A stretch of DNA of 64,000 nucleotides from Vreelandella sedimenti (GTDB lineage: Bacteria > Pseudomonadota > Gammaproteobacteria > Pseudomonadales > Halomonadaceae): contig NZ_JACCGK010000010.1 in assembly GCF_013416325.1 (NCBI RefSeq), forward strand, positions 127,766-191,765, read 5' to 3'. The notes under the pieces were generated by a model. The model was not told where the DNA came from and ran no database searches. It saw only the letters and a list, made by a program, of their open reading frames with translations. Each line of letters begins with the position of its first letter. Positions within the stretch are counted from its first letter, which is position 1. The translations under genes and the position numbers were made by a program. This document shows positions 8,858 through 17,089 of the stretch, piece after piece.

Positions 8858-9775
8858 ATGCGCCCTGTAAACGAGTATCTTGATCTAAACCTTCTTAGAA
8901 CTTTCGTTACTATCGTTAATGAAAAAAGCATCAGTGAGGCAGCAAATAAACTATACGTTACGCAACCCGCTGTGAGCTCTTCTCTGAAACGACTTGAAAT
9001 GCACCTTGAATCTTCACTTATTGAAAGAAGCAGCCGTCATTTCCATGTAACCGAGGCCGGATTAAAAGTTTATGAAGAAGCAATACAAATACTATCTCGC
9101 GTTTCACGCTTATGTATGAATATTGGAAACGACAAAGATAAAATCGAAGGCATCCTAAAAATAGGGATTGTCAGTGGCGCCCGCATCAATATCTTTGACA
9201 AATCACTGGAGCATATACATACAATGCATCCAAATATAACCTGTGAACTCAAAGAGTTACTAAGCCAGGATATAATACGATCAGTTGCTTTTGAGTCGTT
9301 ATCGTTAGGAATTACAACGCTACCACTCAAGAGCCAAAGTATTAAAAGCTTTTTACTTGGCACACAAAGATATAGACTCTACTGTGGAAAAGCTCACCCC
9401 CTATATGAACGTAACGACCTTTCTTTAAACGATTTAACAGATTGTGAATGGGTAAGCTACACTAACTCTCAATTAAATGGTTCTTTATTTGAAATAGAAA
9501 AATTTAGAATCAAACATTCACTTCTGGGAAAAAATGCCGCTATTACACAAAGCCTTAATGAAGCTAGGCGCTTAATAAAATGTGGCTGGGGAATAGGTTG
9601 TCTACCTGAATCGTTTGCTAGAGATGAAGAAATAAAACTAAATTTGCGTGCATTACCACCTAGTGAAGGTGTTGCCAATATCGATTTATATGTCATATGG
9701 AACTCCCAAACGGTTTTAACAGGTGCTGAACAGGCGGCCATTGATATCATAAAAGAGCACGCTTTTTTCCATTAG
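8858..9775 (+). CDS. LysR-family regulator of the guanidino/ureido operon
   Basis: 305 residues. HTH near residues 20-45 (SEAANKLYVTQPAVSSSLKR), wing SSLIERSSRHFHVTEAG, then an effector domain. The gene is strikingly AT-rich: the 60 bases at 9481-9540 contain only 17 G or C. It is divergent from the M20-hydrolase-led operon, the classical placement for a LysR activator of a catabolic operon, and it is separated from it by 112 bases. The inducer is probably the imported substrate or an early intermediate. Assignment to the family is secure; the target is inferred from position. Confidence 0.88.
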   Translation: MRPVNEYLDLNLLRTFVTIVNEKSISEAANKLYVTQPAVSSSLKRLEMHLESSLIERSSRHFHVTEAGLKVYEEAIQILSRVSRLCMNIGNDKDKIEGILKIGIVSGARINIFDKSLEHIHTMHPNITCELKELLSQDIIRSVAFESLSLGITTLPLKSQSIKSFLLGTQRYRLYCGKAHPLYERNDLSLNDLTDCEWVSYTNSQLNGSLFEIEKFRIKHSLLGKNAAITQSLNEARRLIKCGWGIGCLPESFARDEEIKLNLRALPPSEGVANIDLYVIWNSQTVLTGAEQAAIDIIKEHAFFH

Positions 9776-9839
9776 TATTGAGTTCTTAAATAGTCCAAAA
9801 CTCTCATAGATCGTTATGTTTTTCTACAATATCTACACC

Positions 9840-9950
9840 ATGGTTTATATTTTTAAATATGTAAAATCATGAACTTTTATTTTATCTATAAATTCAAATA
9901 ATACATGATTATTCGTTAAGACTGATATCGTTAAGGCATATATAAACCAT
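9840..9950. repeat. spaced inverted repeat in an AT-rich spacer
   Basis: The 217-base gap between the LysR gene and the acyltransferase fusion is extremely AT-rich. It holds an 11-base inverted pair, ATGGTTTATAT at 9840-9850 and ATATAAACCAT at 9940-9950, 89 bases apart. No gene is visible. The pair could mark the edge of the AT-rich insert or be chance in low-complexity sequence. Confidence 0.35.
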
Positions 9951-9992
9951 TGAAATAGTGCATAATATAAGCACTAACATGGTGCCAAAGCG

Positions 9993-12900
9993 ATGGTGGA
10001 TAAGCAGAACAACTTCCAGGAAACGACAAGGCGACACCTCATGCATCGACTGCTGCGCATAACAGGCGCCAGGCCCTATCTGATAGCAATCTTTCTCAAT
10101 GCCTTTGTGGATCTAGGCCACAAGATCGTCATTCAGAACACGATCTTCAAAAGTTACGATGGTGAAGCACAGGTCGTGCTCACTGCACTGGTCAACGGAC
10201 TTATCCTACTGCCGTTTATTCTACTGTTTAGCCCGGCGGGCCATGTGGCTGACAGCTACCCCAAGGTGCGCATTCTGCGCACATCGGCCTGGGCCGCCGT
10301 CGTGGTCTCACTGGGCATCACCGCCGCCTACTACCAAGGCTGGTTCTGGCTGGCCTTTTTCATGACGCTACTGCTGGCGATTCAATCGGCCTTTTATTCA
10401 CCGGCCAAATACGGCTTGGTAAAAGGACTGTTCGGCAAGCCTCGCCTGGCGGAAGCCAACGGGCTAATTCAGGCCGTCACCATTGGCGCCATTCTGGCGG
10501 GCACCGTGGCGTTTACCGCGCTGTTTGAGACTTGGGTGTTACCCGAAGATCAAACCCCAGCGCAGTTGTTGCGCCAAATAGCCCCTCTGGGCTGGCTGCT
10601 GGTGATCAATAGCGCCATCCAGGTCGTAACGCTTTACCGCCTTCCGCTTGATGCATCCAATCGATCAGAGACACCGTTGACCTGGCAGCGCTACATAAAG
10701 GGTGCTGCCTTGAAAGACAACCTGAGGATTATCGCTCACCAGCCTGTCATCAGGCTCTCCATTATCGGCCTTGCCACCTTTTGGTCAGTGGGCCAAGTGC
10801 TGCTGGCGGCCTTTCCCGCTTATGCCAAAGATGCCCTGAGCATCGATAACACCTTGGTGCTCCAGGGTATTCTCGCCGCAAGCGGCATTGGCATTGCGCT
10901 TGGTTCCCTATTCGCCAGCAAACTTTCCCACAACCGTATTGAAACCGGATTGATCCCCGTAGGCGCTATTGGGGTGGCCGTGGGTTTATGGTGCTTGCCG
11001 CTGTTGACCACGCCCGTTGGCCAAGCGCTGAACTTTGTGTTTATCGGCATCATGGGTGGGCTGTTCATCGTGCCGCTCAATGCGCTGATCCAGTTTCACG
11101 CCGACGACAACGAGCTAGGCACCGTACTGGCCGCCAACAACTGGATTCAAAACATCGCCATGCTGGGCTTTTTGGTGCTCACGGCGCTGTTCGCCTTGGC
11201 AGGAGTGAATAGCCACTACCTGCTGCTACTCATCGCTACCGTGGCCATGGTGGGCGGTGGTTACACCATTGTTAAGCTGCCCCAAAGCTTGGTGCGCTTT
11301 CTGTTGAGCTTCCTGCTGACACGCCGCTATCGCGTAGATGTCCATGGCTTGCAGAACCTGCCTGCCCAGGGCGGGGTGCTGCTATTGGGCAACCATATCA
11401 GTTGGGTGGATTGGGCCATGGTACAAATCGCCAGCCCTCGACCGGTGCGTTTCGTGATGCTCAGATCGGTTTACCAGCGTTGGTACCTGCGCTGGTTCTT
11501 CAAAGCACTAGGCTGTATACCCATCGAACGCGGCAGTGGTGCCGAAAAGGCCTTGGTCGATGTGGCGGAACAGCTAAACGCAGGCGAGGTAGTGTGCCTG
11601 TTTCCTGAAGGGGCGATCAGCCGCACTGGACAACTGGGCGAATTCCGCCGCGGCTATGAGCGCGCCTGTGACATGGCAAATCCAGACGTCAAAATTGTGC
11701 CCTTCTACCTGCGAGGCCTGTGGGGCAGCCAGTTCTCCCGATCTTCCAGCAAGCTTAAAGAGCTGCGCAATGCGCCTCTGCACCGCTCGGTAGTGGTCGC
11801 CTTTGGCAAGCAGCTGTCCAAGGACACCCCCGCCGACGTGCTCAAACGGCGTATTTTTGAGCAGGCTACCCGCTCTTGGCAGCGGGCCATGGGCGAGCTC
11901 CCGAGCCTGCCTAACGCCTGGATTCAAAGCGTTAAGCGCCGCCCTAGCGACCTTGCCCTGGCCGATACGCTAGGCCGCCCACTCAACGCAAGCCAAGCGC
12001 TCACTGCCAGCCTGCTGATTGCAAAGCGTATTCGCAAGCTCAACCCAGGGCAGAACGTTGGCCTACTGCTACCTACCAGCAGCGCCGGGGTTATCGCCAA
12101 TATGGCGACGCTGCTAGCGGGTAAAACGGTGGTGAATCTTAATTACACCGCCGACCAGGAGGCGCTGACCTCTGCCCTTTCCCAGGCGGAAATCGCTACC
12201 GTCTTCACCTCACAGCGCTTTGTGAAGAAGCTCGAGCAGCGCGGGTTCGACGTTAGCCAATTGCTTCGCGAGAAGCAGGTGGTTCTTTTAGAAGACCTGC
12301 AGGCCACGATTGGCCGTGGCGAACGCTTGAGTACCTGGCTGGCGGTGAGAACACTGCCGACTTGGCTACTACAGCGCTGCTTCTGCCACGGTCACGATGC
12401 CGACGCCACTGCCGCCATCCTGTTCTCAAGCGGAAGCGAAGGCGAACCCAAGGGCGTGATGCTGAGCCATCGCAACCTGATGGCCAATATAAAGCAGACT
12501 TCCGACGTACTTAACACCCAGAGCAACGACGTTGTAATGGGTTCACTTCCGCTATTTCATGCCTTTGGCCTTACGGTCACCCAGCTGCTACCGCTGATTG
12601 AAGGGCTGCCGCTGGTGTGCCACGCCGACCCCACCGATGCCCCCGGGATTGCGGGCGCAATTGCCAAGCACAAAGCCACTATCATGTTCGGCACCTCCAG
12701 CTTTTTAAGGCTGTTTGTACGCAGCTCAAAGGTGCATCCGTTAATGCTGGAGAGCTTGAGGGTGGTGGTTGCCGGAGCCGAGAAGCTCGACGAAAACGTG
12801 CGTAACAGCTTCGCGCTGAAATTTCACAAGCCTGTGTACGAAGGCTACGGCGCCACGGAAATAGCCCCAGTCGCCTCAGTGAATCTTCCCGATGCCATGG

Positions 12901-13514
12901 GCGTTCACTATCAACAGGTGCAGCGGGGCAGCAAAGCAGGCACCGTCGGTATGCCTTTGCCCGGCACCAGCTTCAAAATCGTCAATCCTGACAGCTTTGA
13001 AGAGCTACCGACTGGCGAGGCCGGCATGATATTGATTAGCGGCCCGCAAATAATGCAGGGTTATCTCAATGCCCCCAACCGCACGGCCAAGGCGCTCCAC
13101 GTGATCGATGGCCACCGCTGGTATATAACGGGGGATAAAGGGTTTATCGATGAAGACGGCTTCTTAACCTTGATTGACCGCTGCGCCCGCTTTGCCAAAA
13201 TCGGCGGTGAAATGATCAGTCTCAGCGCCGTTGAAACGGCGGTTAAGGCGGCTCTGGAGGATACGGACACCGCACTGATGGCGGTGAATATTCCCGATAG
13301 CCGCAAGGGCGAGCGCATTGTGTTGCTTTCAGAAACAGCGTTAGACGCCAAAACCGTCAAGGCCACTATGCTCACCAACGGTACACCACCCATGGTGATC
13401 CCCAGCCATTGGTTTACGGTGGAGAGCATCCCTCACCTTGGCTCTGGGAAAGCGGACTTTGCAGGGGCAAAACGCTTGGCTCAAGCACTGATAGAGGAAG
13501 AACTGAAGCATTAA
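9993..13514 (+). CDS. aas: fused lysophospholipid flippase / acyltransferase / acyl-ACP synthetase (LplT-Aas)
   Basis: A 1173-residue three-part protein. Residues ~15-430 are an MFS transporter resembling LplT. Residues ~440-640 are a PlsC acyltransferase with HX4D at His468-Asp473 (NHISWVDW) and FPEG at 537-540. Residues ~655-1173 are an AMP-forming acyl-ACP/acyl-CoA synthetase with the phosphate loop SSGSEGEPKGVMLSH near 811-825, YGATEIAP and TGDKGFIDEDG. In E. coli, LplT and Aas are separate proteins that flip and re-acylate lysophosphatidylethanolamine; here one polypeptide would do both at the inner membrane. The fused form is known in other proteobacteria. Start: ATG at 9993 has a weak ribosome site; the ATG at 10041, preceded by AAGG, is a good alternative. 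Confidence 0.9.
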   Translation: MVDKQNNFQETTRRHLMHRLLRITGARPYLIAIFLNAFVDLGHKIVIQNTIFKSYDGEAQVVLTALVNGLILLPFILLFSPAGHVADSYPKVRILRTSAWAAVVVSLGITAAYYQGWFWLAFFMTLLLAIQSAFYSPAKYGLVKGLFGKPRLAEANGLIQAVTIGAILAGTVAFTALFETWVLPEDQTPAQLLRQIAPLGWLLVINSAIQVVTLYRLPLDASNRSETPLTWQRYIKGAALKDNLRIIAHQPVIRLSIIGLATFWSVGQVLLAAFPAYAKDALSIDNTLVLQGILAASGIGIALGSLFASKLSHNRIETGLIPVGAIGVAVGLWCLPLLTTPVGQALNFVFIGIMGGLFIVPLNALIQFHADDNELGTVLAANNWIQNIAMLGFLVLTALFALAGVNSHYLLLLIATVAMVGGGYTIVKLPQSLVRFLLSFLLTRRYRVDVHGLQNLPAQGGVLLLGNHISWVDWAMVQIASPRPVRFVMLRSVYQRWYLRWFFKALGCIPIERGSGAEKALVDVAEQLNAGEVVCLFPEGAISRTGQLGEFRRGYERACDMANPDVKIVPFYLRGLWGSQFSRSSSKLKELRNAPLHRSVVVAFGKQLSKDTPADVLKRRIFEQATRSWQRAMGELPSLPNAWIQSVKRRPSDLALADTLGRPLNASQALTASLLIAKRIRKLNPGQNVGLLLPTSSAGVIANMATLLAGKTVVNLNYTADQEALTSALSQAEIATVFTSQRFVKKLEQRGFDVSQLLREKQVVLLEDLQATIGRGERLSTWLAVRTLPTWLLQRCFCHGHDADATAAILFSSGSEGEPKGVMLSHRNLMANIKQTSDVLNTQSNDVVMGSLPLFHAFGLTVTQLLPLIEGLPLVCHADPTDAPGIAGAIAKHKATIMFGTSSFLRLFVRSSKVHPLMLESLRVVVAGAEKLDENVRNSFALKFHKPVYEGYGATEIAPVASVNLPDAMGVHYQQVQRGSKAGTVGMPLPGTSFKIVNPDSFEELPTGEAGMILISGPQIMQGYLNAPNRTAKALHVIDGHRWYITGDKGFIDEDGFLTLIDRCARFAKIGGEMISLSAVETAVKAALEDTDTALMAVNIPDSRKGERIVLLSETALDAKTVKATMLTNGTPPMVIPSHWFTVESIPHLGSGKADFAGAKRLAQALIEEELKH

Positions 13515-13531
13515 AAGCTGATGTTGGAATG

Positions 13532-13579
13532 AGATACTGTGCAGCAAAGCCCAAACTCAATACGCGCTGTGCAGTATCT
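13532..13579 (+). terminator. long imperfect hairpin after aas
   Basis: AGATACTG-TG-CAGC pairs with GCTG-TG-CAGTATCT across a 20-base loop; two central bases on each side do not pair. It begins 18 bases after the aas stop codon. There is no clean T-run, so termination is possible but not certain. Confidence 0.35.
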
Positions 13580-13748
13580 AGCTCTTCTTAATAAATCAGG
13601 TCAGAAATCCGCACACCAATTAGCTTAACCATTGTTCAATCAGCAGCATGACGTCATACCTGATATTACATCTTCAGCGCCACTTTACCTCAAGTTAACT
13701 TTAGGTTTTAAGCTGCCTTAGTCGAAACAAAAAGCCACTGGAGATCTT

Positions 13749-14092
13749 ATGCGCTTATTCAGAGTCATTAGTAAAACTATTTGGGATCAAACTCAGCAAC
13801 TTGGTTATGTGTCCCGTTGCGGAAACGATCATAAGCTCGACTGCGTTCATTTGAATGTTGAAGAAGCTGTTCTTTTTATCGCCAACAAATACTTTGTCTA
13901 TGCAGAAGCCCGTTAGTGTTAGAGATTGATGATGCGCTATTTAACGACCGCATTGAGTGGTTGCCACCCAGTGATGAGCAGCCCTGGCTGCAGCCGAGAG
14001 CGCATATCGACAACCTGCCCCAAGCGACCATCATCACCGCCACACCTATTAGCTACCGAGATGGGCTTTTTGGGTGGGGAGAAAATCGCTAG
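13749..14092 (+). pseudogene. DUF952-like protein gene with a frameshift
   Basis: A 55-codon frame starts at ATG 13749 with GGAG 6 bases upstream and ends at TAG 13914-13916. From about 13905 the next frame continues the same protein without a start: ...PLVLEIDDALFNDRIEW and on to GLFGWGENR, stop at 14090-14092. Joined across the shift the product would be about 112 residues, with W...QLGYVS, a D-x-VHL motif, IANKYF, LVLEID and RIEWLP. That layout is what I know from DUF952 proteins (short, DGFIHLS ... AN..F ... LV.LEID). A single-base change near 13905-13914 would account for the break; a sequencing error is equally possible. If it is intact in relatives this is a recent pseudogene. Function of the family is unknown to me. 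Confidence 0.5.
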
Positions 14093-14184
14093 AAAATCAT
14101 ACGGAATATAAGGGAAATCAAAAGCAGATAACCACTTACCAATACAATCCTCCTTTCGCACCAAAAAGGAGATACCTCCTAGAA

Positions 14185-14220
14185 ACGCGCACTAAGTTGG
14201 ATGTTTTTATCGGTGCGTGT
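14185..14220. promoter_or_regulatory. inverted repeat upstream of the sigma-54-like promoter
   Basis: ACGCGCAC (14185-14192) and GTGCGTGT (14213-14220) are complementary at 7 of 8 positions, separated by 20 bases, and lie about 70-95 bases upstream of the -24 element. That is where enhancer-binding proteins of sigma-54 promoters commonly sit. Candidate only. Confidence 0.3.
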
Positions 14221-14279
14221 TGCCTTCAAATCATGTATCAACTTTTACTTATATAATTAAAACAAAGGGTTAATTTAAC

Positions 14280-14296
14280 TTGGCACATCACCTGCA
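14280..14296 (+). promoter_or_regulatory. sigma-54 (RpoN) promoter candidate
   Basis: TTGGCAC at 14280-14286 followed by TGCA at 14293-14296. Measured against the known consensus TGGCACG-N4-TTGCA, the GG and GC pairs are exactly 12 bases apart and only the G after CAC and the first T of TTGC differ. Transcription would start near 14308, leaving a leader of about 128 bases before the ATG at 14436. Confidence 0.5.
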
Positions 14297-14435
14297 TACG
14301 TTCAGATATTACGTATATTGGCCGGATAATTAGAGCCCTTAATATTAATTCAACGCAGCGCCTGCTGCAGTAGGACGACATCGCGTTACTGAAAGGACTC
14401 TACTTGCCTGCCTATGACTTCATAGTGAGGTAGCA

Positions 14436-16022
14436 ATGTCATTCAATCCAGAAGGTGTAACGCGTCGGTCTTTTTTAGGCATGGTGGGCGCGGTGGCGGG
14501 GGCTGCGGCCATGTATTCCGCAATGAGCACAATGGGCTTTGCATCTCAGTCTAATTGGCGTGGGCGTTTGAACCTACAGGGAGCCCCTGACAATACCAAT
14601 ATCTTAATCTTAGGGGCCGGCTTAGCCGGTATGACGGCAGCTTTTGAACTGCGCAACGCTGGTTATAATGTCAAATTGCTGGAGTATCGTGATAAAGCAG
14701 GTGGCCGCTGCTGGACGTTACGTGGTGGAGATAGCTACACCGAGTTAGGCGGTTTTACCCAGCATATCGATTTTGCTGAAGGCAACTACTTAAATCCTGG
14801 CCCATGGCGAATCCCCTCGGATCACTTCGCCGTATTGGATTACTGCAAACGCTTTGGGGTGAAACTAGAACCCTTTATCCAGGTCAATTACAACGCTTAC
14901 TTACACGACTCAGAAGCCTTTGATGGTCAGCCTCAACGCTTCAAGGAAGTGGCCACCGATTTCAGAGGTCACGTTGCAGAGCTACTTGCCAAAGTCGTTG
15001 ATCAACAGGGGCTAGATGAGGCAGTTAGTGTTGAAGATGCAGAAAAGCTCGTTGCCGCACTTAAACGCTATGGCGCATTAAATGACAACTTAGATTATGT
15101 AACGGGAAGCGAGTCCTCCACTTTCCGAGGCTGGAGCCACCCTGAAGGCGGCGGCGTTGATGGAAAGCCTGAGCCATCCCAGGTCAACTCACTCTCAGAA
15201 ATACTAAACTCAACGTTATGGCGTAACCTTACCACTGGCGATAATTTGCACATGCAGTCCACCATTTTCCAGCCGGTGGGTGGAATGGACATGATTGCAA
15301 AAGGGTTTGAAGAACAGGTTGGCGAGCTGATTACCTATAACGCGAAAGTGACTCGCATACACCACGAAGGAGACCAAGTAACCGCCTCTTGGATATCTGC
15401 CGATAGTGGTAGCAATGAGCAGACAGAAACGGCCGATTACTGTATCTGCACCATTCCGTTTTCCGTGCTTAGCCAGATTGACCATGACTTCTCACCTCGC
15501 ATGAGCAAGATCATTGATTCAATGCCCTATGCATCAGCCTTCAAGGCTGGAATTGAGTTTAAGCGGCGCTTCTGGGAAGAGGACGAACATATCTATGGCG
15601 GCATTAGCTATACCAATCTTCCCATTACGTTAATTTCTTACCCACCCTATAACATGTTTAGCGATGGCCCAGGAGTCCTTTTAGCGGCTTACCCCTGGGG
15701 CGCCTACGCCTATCAATTTAACGCCCTCTCCCCCGAAGAACGTATCGACAAAGTGATGGAATACGGTTCGCAGATTCACCCTCAATATTACGATGAGTTC
15801 AAAACCGGTGCTTCAGTCGCATGGCATCGTGTTCCATGGACTTTAGGCTGCTATGGCCTGTGGCAAGATCGTGAAGCGGACTACCAGGATGCCACCGCAA
15901 TGGATGGACGAACGCTAATGGCAGGTGAACATATTTCGTATCTACCTGCGTGGATGGAAGGGGCCGTACTCTCCGCTCTGGATGCAGTCGAACGCCTACA
16001 CACCACCATTACTGAGATTTGA
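14436..16022 (+). CDS. Tat-exported flavin amine oxidase/dehydrogenase
   Basis: 528 residues. A twin-arginine signal is plain at the N-terminus (VTRRSFLGMVGAVAGAAA), so the folded flavoprotein should be exported. FAD-binding Rossmann motif GAGLAGMTAAFELRNAGY at about 59-76, then AGGRCWTLRGG; the C-terminal GEHISYLPAWMEGAVLSA is the second FAD-contact region of the monoamine/L-amino-acid oxidase family. The next two genes encode a cytochrome c and a secreted RidA protein. In the related NicA2 and Pnao enzymes the flavin passes electrons to a cytochrome c instead of oxygen; I infer the same here, making this an amine or amino-acid dehydrogenase. Substrate unknown. GAGGTAG lies just before the start. 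Confidence 0.85.
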   Translation: MSFNPEGVTRRSFLGMVGAVAGAAAMYSAMSTMGFASQSNWRGRLNLQGAPDNTNILILGAGLAGMTAAFELRNAGYNVKLLEYRDKAGGRCWTLRGGDSYTELGGFTQHIDFAEGNYLNPGPWRIPSDHFAVLDYCKRFGVKLEPFIQVNYNAYLHDSEAFDGQPQRFKEVATDFRGHVAELLAKVVDQQGLDEAVSVEDAEKLVAALKRYGALNDNLDYVTGSESSTFRGWSHPEGGGVDGKPEPSQVNSLSEILNSTLWRNLTTGDNLHMQSTIFQPVGGMDMIAKGFEEQVGELITYNAKVTRIHHEGDQVTASWISADSGSNEQTETADYCICTIPFSVLSQIDHDFSPRMSKIIDSMPYASAFKAGIEFKRRFWEEDEHIYGGISYTNLPITLISYPPYNMFSDGPGVLLAAYPWGAYAYQFNALSPEERIDKVMEYGSQIHPQYYDEFKTGASVAWHRVPWTLGCYGLWQDREADYQDATAMDGRTLMAGEHISYLPAWMEGAVLSALDAVERLHTTITEI

Positions 16023-16035
16023 GGAGTCTGTGATT

Positions 16036-16437
16036 ATGAAAATGCTATTCACATCAATGGCTGCACTCTTTCTCACAATACCGGCCATCGCTCAGGAGAC
16101 CTCCATTGATACCACCACTTGGTTCGATAACCCTTCTACGTTAACTCAAACCGACGGGGCTTCCATCTATGCAGGCGTTTGCGCCGGTTGTCACATGCCC
16201 AATGGGCAAGGCGCCAAAGGGGCAGGAGAATATCCAGCGCTTGCTAACAATCCCAGCTTAATGGCGACTGCTTACCCCATCAGCCTTGTTATTCACGGAC
16301 ATAAAGCCATGCCCCCGCTAGGCGGCTTACTGGATGACGAGCAAGTTGCTTCGGTGGTGAACTTTATCCGTACCAACTTTGGTAATAACTACACTGATAA
16401 CGAAGCCAGGGCAGAGCTGGTTAAGAATATGCGCTAA
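16036..16437 (+). CDS. small periplasmic monohaem cytochrome c
   Basis: 133 residues from ATG 16036 (GAGG about 11 bases upstream; the longer in-frame extension overlaps the oxidase gene and is not convincing). Sec signal peptide ending AIAQE, one haem site CAGCH (in GVCAGCHMPNGQGA), and a later methionine in GHKAMPPLGG as likely sixth ligand. Class I cytochrome c of the short kind that serves as electron acceptor for periplasmic dehydrogenases. It starts 13 bases after the amine dehydrogenase stop, so the two are one transcription unit; it is the probable route of electrons to the terminal oxidases. Confidence 0.88.
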   Translation: MKMLFTSMAALFLTIPAIAQETSIDTTTWFDNPSTLTQTDGASIYAGVCAGCHMPNGQGAKGAGEYPALANNPSLMATAYPISLVIHGHKAMPPLGGLLDDEQVASVVNFIRTNFGNNYTDNEARAELVKNMR

Positions 16438-16495
16438 GGCTTTTCGCTAAGCCTTAAGCAACACAAAACGCGTTCTTACTCCCAAAAGGAAATAT

Positions 16496-16990
16496 ATGAT
16501 GAGTTTTAAAAACACGATTATTGGCCTAACACTTCTTTCTGCTTATGCGGGCTCGGCTCTTGCTGAAGACATTATTCGCCACCCTATTCCTAATTCAGAT
16601 TTCCCTATACTGCAAGCGGTTGAAATCCCTTCCGATAGTACAACGGTTTATCTTAGTGGCACTGTTCCTAGCATCATTAATGAAGATGCTGATCCAAATA
16701 GTATGGAGGCTTTTGGAACAACCGAAGAACAAACGGTCACGGTTATGAACCGCATTAAGTCGCACCTGGAAGGTCTCGGTTTAGGTGTCGGCGATATCGT
16801 CAAAATGCAGGCGTTTCTTGTAGCCCCTGAGGGTGAGACCGTCGACTTTAAAGGCTTCATGGCGGGATATACACAATTCTTTGGCACCGAAGAGCAGCCT
16901 AACCTCCCTGTGCGCTCCGCCATGGTCGTCGATGCGCTGGTCAACCCCGGCTGGCTGGTAGAGATCGAAGTTACCGCCGTTAGGCCATAA
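16496..16990 (+). CDS. secreted RidA-family (YjgF) imine deaminase-like protein
   Basis: 164 residues with a signal peptide (about 23 residues, ending GSALA) in front of a RidA/YjgF domain: VYLSGTVPS, EEQTVTVMNRIKSHLEGLGL, DIVKMQAFLV and the C-terminal VDALVNPGWLVEIEVTAV. Cytosolic RidA speeds hydrolysis of reactive enamine/imine intermediates. A signal peptide is unusual and fits a partner for the exported amine dehydrogenase, whose product is an imine. The catalytic arginine of canonical RidA (in the R.C/R.E motif near the C-terminus) is replaced or shifted: the stretch reads NLPVRSAMVVDAL, where an Arg is present at LPVRS. AGGAAATAT precedes tandem ATG codons; either may start. A strong terminator follows. 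Confidence 0.82.
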   Translation: MMSFKNTIIGLTLLSAYAGSALAEDIIRHPIPNSDFPILQAVEIPSDSTTVYLSGTVPSIINEDADPNSMEAFGTTEEQTVTVMNRIKSHLEGLGLGVGDIVKMQAFLVAPEGETVDFKGFMAGYTQFFGTEEQPNLPVRSAMVVDALVNPGWLVEIEVTAVRP

Positions 16991-17008
16991 TTTAAACAGC
17001 AGGTCAGC

Positions 17009-17044
17009 AAAACAGCCGACTACATTAATGTAGTCGGCTGTTTT
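17009..17044. terminator. perfect rho-independent terminator after the RidA gene
   Basis: A 36-base perfect palindrome with arms AAAACAGCCGACTACATT and AATGTAGTCGGCTGTTTT. The A and T runs at the ends let it act in both directions, for the amine dehydrogenase operon and for the convergent hydrolase gene. Confidence 0.9.
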
Positions 17045-17089
17045 GTGATGGCACCGCTAGCGACTATGAGGCTGTTCGCGCTTCTATTC

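Larger units (their letters stand above)
14093..14435 (+). other. gene-free upstream region of the amine dehydrogenase operon
   Basis: 343 bases without a credible gene. It is AT-rich around 14225-14280 and contains a sigma-54-like -24/-12 element at 14280-14296 and an upstream inverted repeat at 14185-14220. These make it a long regulated leader rather than dead space. Confidence 0.6.
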
